Source: Basidiobolus meristosporus CBS 931.73
Lineage: Eukaryota; Basidiobolomycota; Basidiobolomycetes; Basidiobolales; Basidiobolaceae
DNA: 33,771 nt
Direction of reading: 5' to 3'
NCBI GenBank assembly: GCA_002104905.1
Contig: MCFE01000813.1
Coordinates: 1 to 33,771 of the forward strand
Shown here: piece by piece, positions 29,150 through 33,771 of the stretch
How positions within the stretch are numbered: the first letter of the stretch is position 1
Layout: each line of letters starts with the position of its first letter
The notes under the pieces: generated by a model
Seen by the model: only the letters and a program-made list of their open reading frames with translations
Database searches by the model: none
What the model was told of the DNA's origin: nothing
Position numbers and translations under genes: made by a program

Positions 29150-30127
29150 ATGAGGCTCGCATCGTTCCTGACAGCGACGGTTTCAGCATTCTTCCTTTGT
29201 GCCAGGTATATTGATGCCTTGGACGTTTCCCTGAGTGGTCCTATTGGGGGTTCCATTACCGGATTTCTGACATCGATTGAAATTCCAGTGGGCTACGATG
29301 GAGTTAATACGTACTTTTGTGGGGCTGCTTGGTGGTTAGGCTACTTTGGTTTGCAAAGAGTCGCCGAAAATGATCATAACACCATTTTTACGGTGTGGAA
29401 CATTGGAAACCATACCGCCAAGATTGTCGAGGCTCATCCTGACGCTCACTTTGTGAGGTGCGAGAAAGATTGTGCTGAGGGCGCAGCTTCGCAAATCACT
29501 GTTCATGGCGACTTCTGGAAACCCGGCGTGAAGTATTGGTTGAAGGTGGAGATAAATCGGGAAGGGAGAGATGTTATGTACATTTCCTCCATATACAAGG
29601 ACAATGAGTGGCAGTTGGTTGGTAAGATTCTAGGCCCTGATTATGCTGAGCTCATGTCCGAACCGGCCAATTACTTTTATCAATTTATTGAAGACTTTAG
29701 TAATGGCATGAGTCCCGAAAGTTTGAAAGTTCCCAGACGCGTGATATATGGCGATCAGTATTACCGAGTTGAAGGTACGGAGAAATGGGGGCCTATTACA
29801 TATATCTCTCCTGATACCTCACGTCATGCGCAGCGTTTGTATGACGACTTCAATTACTCGGCAAATATGACCAAGGCTGGAAATGCCTATGTCCTATCTC
29901 TTGATGGTTACCTGCCAAAGGGTGAATATGACCGTACATATATTCCACCGTTCAGCTACATTGCCAGCAATATCACACTACCTTCGTTTTTGGGCATCGA
30001 GACTGTTGAGTATCCGGCTCCATCCTATCTCAGCAAGAGCTATCATACCGTTAATATAGGCGGAATTATACATGCTGCGTCGGAAGAAACTTGCGAGAGA
30101 CCAGTTTTGCCACCTGCTTATGCTTAA
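29150..30127 (+). CDS. Secreted DUF3472-like protein B
   Basis: This encodes 325 residues with a signal peptide of about 23 residues. It aligns with protein A through the N-terminal two thirds: IEIPVGYDG, GYFGLQ at exactly the same position (64-69), TVWNIGNHT for SLFDLGES, HGDFWKPGVKYWLKVE for the DWQPGQRY segment, and DNEWQLVGKI for ENQWQFMANI. The C-terminal parts are unrelated to the eye; protein B ends in a longer Tyr/Pro-rich tail with few cysteines. Overall identity is low, so the head-to-head duplication is old. The function is unknown; an extracellular carbohydrate-related role is a guess from the family's company in bacteria. Confidence 0.75.
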   Translation: MRLASFLTATVSAFFLCARYIDALDVSLSGPIGGSITGFLTSIEIPVGYDGVNTYFCGAAWWLGYFGLQRVAENDHNTIFTVWNIGNHTAKIVEAHPDAHFVRCEKDCAEGAASQITVHGDFWKPGVKYWLKVEINREGRDVMYISSIYKDNEWQLVGKILGPDYAELMSEPANYFYQFIEDFSNGMSPESLKVPRRVIYGDQYYRVEGTEKWGPITYISPDTSRHAQRLYDDFNYSANMTKAGNAYVLSLDGYLPKGEYDRTYIPPFSYIASNITLPSFLGIETVEYPAPSYLSKSYHTVNIGGIIHAASEETCERPVLPPAYA

Positions 30128-30149
30128 ATGTAGGTCGTTACTCGTTGTT

Positions 30150-30155
30150 AATAAA
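30150..30155 (+). terminator. Poly(A) signal of the 29150 gene
   Basis: AATAAA, 22 nt after the stop. Confidence 0.65.
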
Positions 30156-31243
30156 GAGACTTTGTGTAAATGATTCAATATGTATCGTATGATTGTTGCT
30201 CTTTATTGGTAAACAGCTTAGCGCAGCCTAAGACGGTTTCTCAGGATTCCCGCTGCTTGCTGGTAAAGAATTTCATGGTATTGTACCCATCTGCGGTCCT
30301 CTCCAACCTGATATCTACACAAGCATCTGGTATCTACGCGTGGTCCTCTGCAAATCGAGATCATCATCCCTTTTTTAGAGAGGTGAGTAAACTATCATTC
30401 TTTCAGCCATTGGCTGATTGCAGGGCCATCTGAAGCTTAATACAGGCCAGATTAGCCGTTTCAAGTTTGCCAACTAAAATAGCTGCAAACCATGTAAAGA
30501 TGGGACTAGATTGAGATCGGTGGTATCACGATGCAGTAAGTGCCGGGTACTAGGGTACGACATCAATACGGCTATTCTCGGAATTTTGCTGCCGCATGAT
30601 TTTTTGTCATTGCAGTCTATATGCATGTAGGAAATCCAACAACCTGGCGTATCATCATAGCGAATTGATTTTTTTCACTGGTGAAATGACTAACATTGCA
30701 AATCTGGATTTTCCAGAGATGATCTGGATACGCCTCAAGATAGAGATGTGCGTCTGGTTCGATCAACTTTTGGAAGCTATTGGTTATCTTGTAGCTGATT
30801 GATCTATGGTCCTGATCAGGTGAAGTCAACTTCTCTAGCACATCGACTGTGCCGCTCCCAACAAATCAGACTTGTTCCAGTCAACACTAGCAGAAAGGAC
30901 GGTTACTTTTAGGTTACTTTTCCATATATTAAGGCATAAAGTAACTAAAGCTAAGCGACAGCAATATGTATCGGGATAAGCGAGGTCAGCTTGCTACAAA
31001 GAATCATTGATATGTGAAACGATTGCTAACCCTAACTAAACTTGTTGTTAATTAAATAATATTTAAGAACAAGGTAAGTTCCAGGATTTGGATAAGCTCA
31101 GTATGCATTGAGCATTCTTTACTGCAGCATCTTAGTGGCACTATCAGCTCAGCAGATTATGGCAACTGGCTATACAGAACTGAACCTTACCAATAATACA
31201 TCTACTGATGGAGGAAGCAGCAAACAACAAAGCAATGGCCTGA
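30156..31243. other. Region between DUF3472-like gene B and the LINE remnants
   Basis: No supported gene. A frame at 30170-30433 contains an intron-like segment (30383-30423, GTGAGT...TGCAG) but no recognisable protein. 30902-30945 holds two direct GTTACTTT words and the inverted AAAGTAAC. 31026-31039 has a telomere-like CTAACCCTAACTAA. Confidence 0.45.
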
Positions 31244-31698
31244 GGGGGGGGGAGACAGTCACCAACAGGTGAAATCTTTTTTCAGTTGAAACAAAGAAGC
31301 CAGTGCTACTGTTGTAACTTTGATACAAGAGTGTGTAGCTGAGGGGAATTTGTAGGTAAGTTAGTATGGAGAGTTGATAGTTCTTCAGTGCTCAAGACAC
31401 TGCTCAGTGGGAAGGAGGGTAGCAACAGGGGTAAGAATGATTTGTGAATAAAATTGATGAGAGGAATATGGTAAGGATTGATATTCATCACAAAGGGAGT
31501 GTGCTGCCTCAAATGTTGCTGCCAAAGGTCTGTCAAGTACTTCAGGGAGGCCAGCTTGGGTTTTTCAGACTGCAGAATATAATGAGCAAACTTCTTGACT
31601 TTAGGATCTCCAAGTATAGTTCTCAAGCAGGAGCCAGGTGTAGTTTGGTATGTTCTCTTCCATGCCTTAATCAGTGGGTTGTTGCAGTGGTGAAGTCT
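31244..31698 (-). mobile_element. LINE remnant A: 5'-truncated non-LTR retrotransposon 3' end
   Basis: This is homologous to the 3' end of remnant B (32418-32872). It encodes the last about 130 residues of the polyprotein (HNCNNPLIKAWKR-like start to KLQQ, stop at 31306) plus a short 3' UTR ending in a C-run on the minus strand. The frame is intact, but the AATAAA present in B (32449-32454) is AAAAAA-like here. Homology ends sharply at about 31698, as expected for 5' truncation during target-primed reverse transcription. No target-site duplication could be assigned with certainty. Confidence 0.85.
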
Positions 31699-32417
31699 AG
31701 GCCCAGTGCGCTGTGAGCGGGGTGATGCCAACACCGGACAAGTGACCACCGCATGACTGGTACTGCCACAACCATCACCACCAAGACAAGACTAGACTAG
31801 ACTAGACGAAGGGAGAGGAGTCAAGTGCAGCGAGAGCGAAAAAGACGTGTCAAGGCGCTGTAGCCAAGTGAGTTAGTGAGGGCGCTGCGCACAAGCAGGG
31901 CGCACCCAGCGACAAGTTTGACTCGTGTCTGGGAGCAGAAATCGACCACCGGAGAGATAACCATAAGGGGTTATGGAAAAATTTTGCACCAACGGAAGAC
32001 GAGATTTGCGCGCGGGCCCCGACCACGGCGAAAGATGATTTGCCAACCCTAACCAGCGCGACGCAATGCAGCGGGAACGGTAGCAGCACTACGTCTAGGA
32101 AGCAGACCTTTTGCACCGGACGGGGGCCAAGCTACAGACAGCGCAGCAAAAAGCACCCGCCACGACACAACACAACACACCAAAGGCAGCAGTCGCAAAA
32201 AAAGAGCAGACACACGCACACAGGCAGAAGCAAAAAGGGTTGTGGAATGGAGCAATAAGGAAGAAAACATCAGCACCTAGTATTCCCACGTGGTCCCCCA
32301 CCGTAGTACTGACTAGGCCATTACCAGTTTGACTTTGGAGATCGGACGGGATCCGGTATTTTCTGGTATGTATGGCCGATGCTCGAGAGTGTTACAGTTA
32401 AGGCCCAAAAATCCTTA
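31699..32417. other. GC-rich segment between the LINE remnants
   Basis: Clearly richer in GC and CpG than the rest of the window. It contains a GACTA repeat (31790-31807), an AT element GGAAAAATTTTGCAC (31975-31989), a GCGCGCGGGCCCC run (32008-32020) and a telomere-like AACCCTAACC (32045-32054). The small frames (e.g. 32111-32332) are low-complexity and not recognisable. It could be a displaced promoter/5' region of a housekeeping gene or part of another element. Confidence 0.45.
31790..31807. repeat. GACTA short tandem repeat
   Basis: Three full GACTA units and a partial one. Confidence 0.85.
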
Positions 32418-33705
32418 GGGGGGGAGACAGTCACCAACAGGTGAAATCTTTATTTCAGTTGAAACAAAGAAGCCAGTGCTACTGTTGTAGCTTTGATACA
32501 AGAGTGTGTAGCTGTGGGGAATTTGTAGGTAAGTTAATAAGAAGTGATGATAGTTCTTCAGTGCTCAAGACACTGTTCAGTGGGAAGGGGGGTAGCAAGA
32601 GAGGTAAGAATGACTTGTGAACAACATTAATGAGGGGAATGTGATAAGGATTGATATTCATCATAAAGGGAGTGTGCTGCTGCAGATATTGCTGCCAAAG
32701 GTCTGTCAAGTACTTCAGGTAGGCCAGCTTGGGTTTTTCTGACTGCAGAATATAGTGAGCAAACTTCTTGACTTCAGGATCTCCAAGTATAGTTCTCCAG
32801 CAGGAGTCAGGTGTAGTGTGGTGTGTTCTCTTCCAGGCCTTAATCAGTGGGTTGTTGCAGTTGTGAAGTCTGAGGTATAATCTGGTTCCAAGGTAGAGAA
32901 GTCTGATCTTATAGGGCATAAACCCAAAAGCACCAAGAATAGCATGTCTGTAGGGGCATTCAGGCAAATGAGGCACCAAGGAGGTAATGCACCATACTGC
33001 AAACTTGTCAAGCTTAGTGCAGTCTCTAGAAGTAAGAGAGAGAAGTGGTAAGCCAAATTCCAGGACAGGGAAGACAAACTGCTTGAGTAGAAGGAGGCAG
33101 CTGGGAGCTGAAGTTGTAGGAGGAGTAACAGCCAGTAGCTTGTGGAGTGCCTGTCTTGCCAGGATAATTCTCTTCTTCAGGTGTGCTCCAGAGTCTAGTC
33201 CAGTAGGAAGGAAAGGAAAGCCAAGATATGTAGCAGAAACCTGAGCAGGTAGAGTGGAGTTCTCCAAGTTGATGGGAGAGCCCAAAGGTACTGTCTTTGC
33301 AATGGAAAGCTGGAGATTATTCTTCTGCAGATACTGGTGGATGGTCTGGGAGTCTTGTTGCACATTGGAGGAGGATATTCTGATGTCATCAGCAAAGAGA
33401 GTAACCAGGCAGTCAGCTGAGAGTCTTGGGAAATCATTCAGGAAGATGGCAAACAGTATAGGACCAAGCACAGAGCCTTGAACCACTCCATTAGGAACTG
33501 AGAACACAGCTGATTGCTCACTTGGGTGCAGAATTCTTGCTTGTGGATCCAGAAACAGAGACCTGACAAGGAGGGTGAGAGAGGTACTGGAGAAGCATTG
33601 CAACTTGGACCAAAGCAGATTTCTGTCAACTGAATCAAAGGCCTTAGTAATATCAAACAGAACAGAGGGATACTTGCACTGGAGAGAGTGATCTTGGCTA
33701 AGTAT
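32418..33705 (-). mobile_element. LINE remnant B: reverse-transcriptase fragment of a non-LTR retrotransposon
   Basis: The minus-strand frame is open from 33705 to the stop at 32479, about 408 codons. It holds the reverse-transcriptase palm motifs in order: KAFDSVDR (motif A, about 33645-33622), GVVQGSVLGPILF (motif B) and FADDIR (motif C catalytic Asp pair, about 33396-33379), followed by the thumb and an unrecognised C-terminal region. Upstream, a TAA at 33706-33708 and loss of RT similarity show that the fingers, endonuclease and ORF1 are missing, so it is 5'-truncated. The first Met of the frame (33603) is internal and not a real start. The short 3' UTR has AATAAA (minus strand, 32449-32454) and ends in a C-run. 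No inactivating change is seen inside the fragment, so it is probably a young insertion. Confidence 0.88.
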
Positions 33706-33771
33706 TTAGGGCTAGGGTGTAGGTGTTATAGTAAGGGCTAGAAAAAGGTTAGAAGAGCAGGGGGCCTGGGG
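33704..33771. other. Right edge with degenerate TTAGGG-like words
   Basis: TTTAGGGCTAGGGTGTAGG, then GTAAGGGCTAG and AGGTTAG, are G-rich on the + strand and resemble a degraded TTAGGG array. The stretch is too short and irregular to call a telomere. Confidence 0.35.

Noticed and set aside
32040-32332. Small frames in the GC-rich segment as secreted or nucleic-acid-binding proteins
   Set aside because: Low-complexity composition, overlapping in several frames and lacking any conserved motif.
1-33771. CRISPR arrays, rRNA or bacterial operons
   Set aside because: No regularly spaced identical repeats, no rRNA-like sequence and eukaryotic gene signals throughout.

Overview
The window looks like nuclear DNA of a filamentous fungus, probably an early-diverging lineage (Zoopagomycota/Mucoromycota type). 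The reasons are small secreted proteins with a CBM19-like chitin-binding Cys pattern, intronless genes with a TATA box 38-64 nt before the ATG and an AATAAA signal after the stop, AT-rich spacers, and a LINE-type non-LTR retrotransposon. The lineage call is a weak inference; only 'fungal' is reasonably supported.

Layout. (1) 1-3100: no convincing gene, two small repeat structures. (2) 3102-19248: a tandem array, all on the + strand, of nine related genes for secreted CBM19-like proteins. Two-domain members sit at both ends (3102 and 18511). Between them are a 'FENFP' subgroup (5329, 8179, 10625) and a 'W' subgroup (12206, 13394, 14965, 16610). A decayed tenth copy lies near 8727-8857. Two array members are broken: 3102 has an in-frame TAA, and 12206 has a frameshift plus altered TATA and poly(A) signals. 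The spacers between genes are also repeated, so the duplication unit was larger than the gene. (3) 21925-24878: two minus-strand paralogues of a secreted 3D-domain (MltA/RlpA-like double-psi beta-barrel) protein that looks bacterial in type. (4) 27943-30127: a divergent pair of secreted DUF3472-like proteins. (5) 31244-33771: two 5'-truncated LINE 3' ends in the same orientation around a GC-rich insert, with degenerate TTAGGG-like sequence at the right edge.

How it fits together: every host gene I can support encodes a protein with an N-terminal signal peptide, and most belong to carbohydrate- or cell-wall-related families. The window therefore reads as a rapidly evolving secretome island, with tandem duplication, gene conversion and pseudogene formation in progress and retrotransposon debris at one edge. 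A subtelomeric position is possible but not shown. No tRNA, rRNA or CRISPR was seen.
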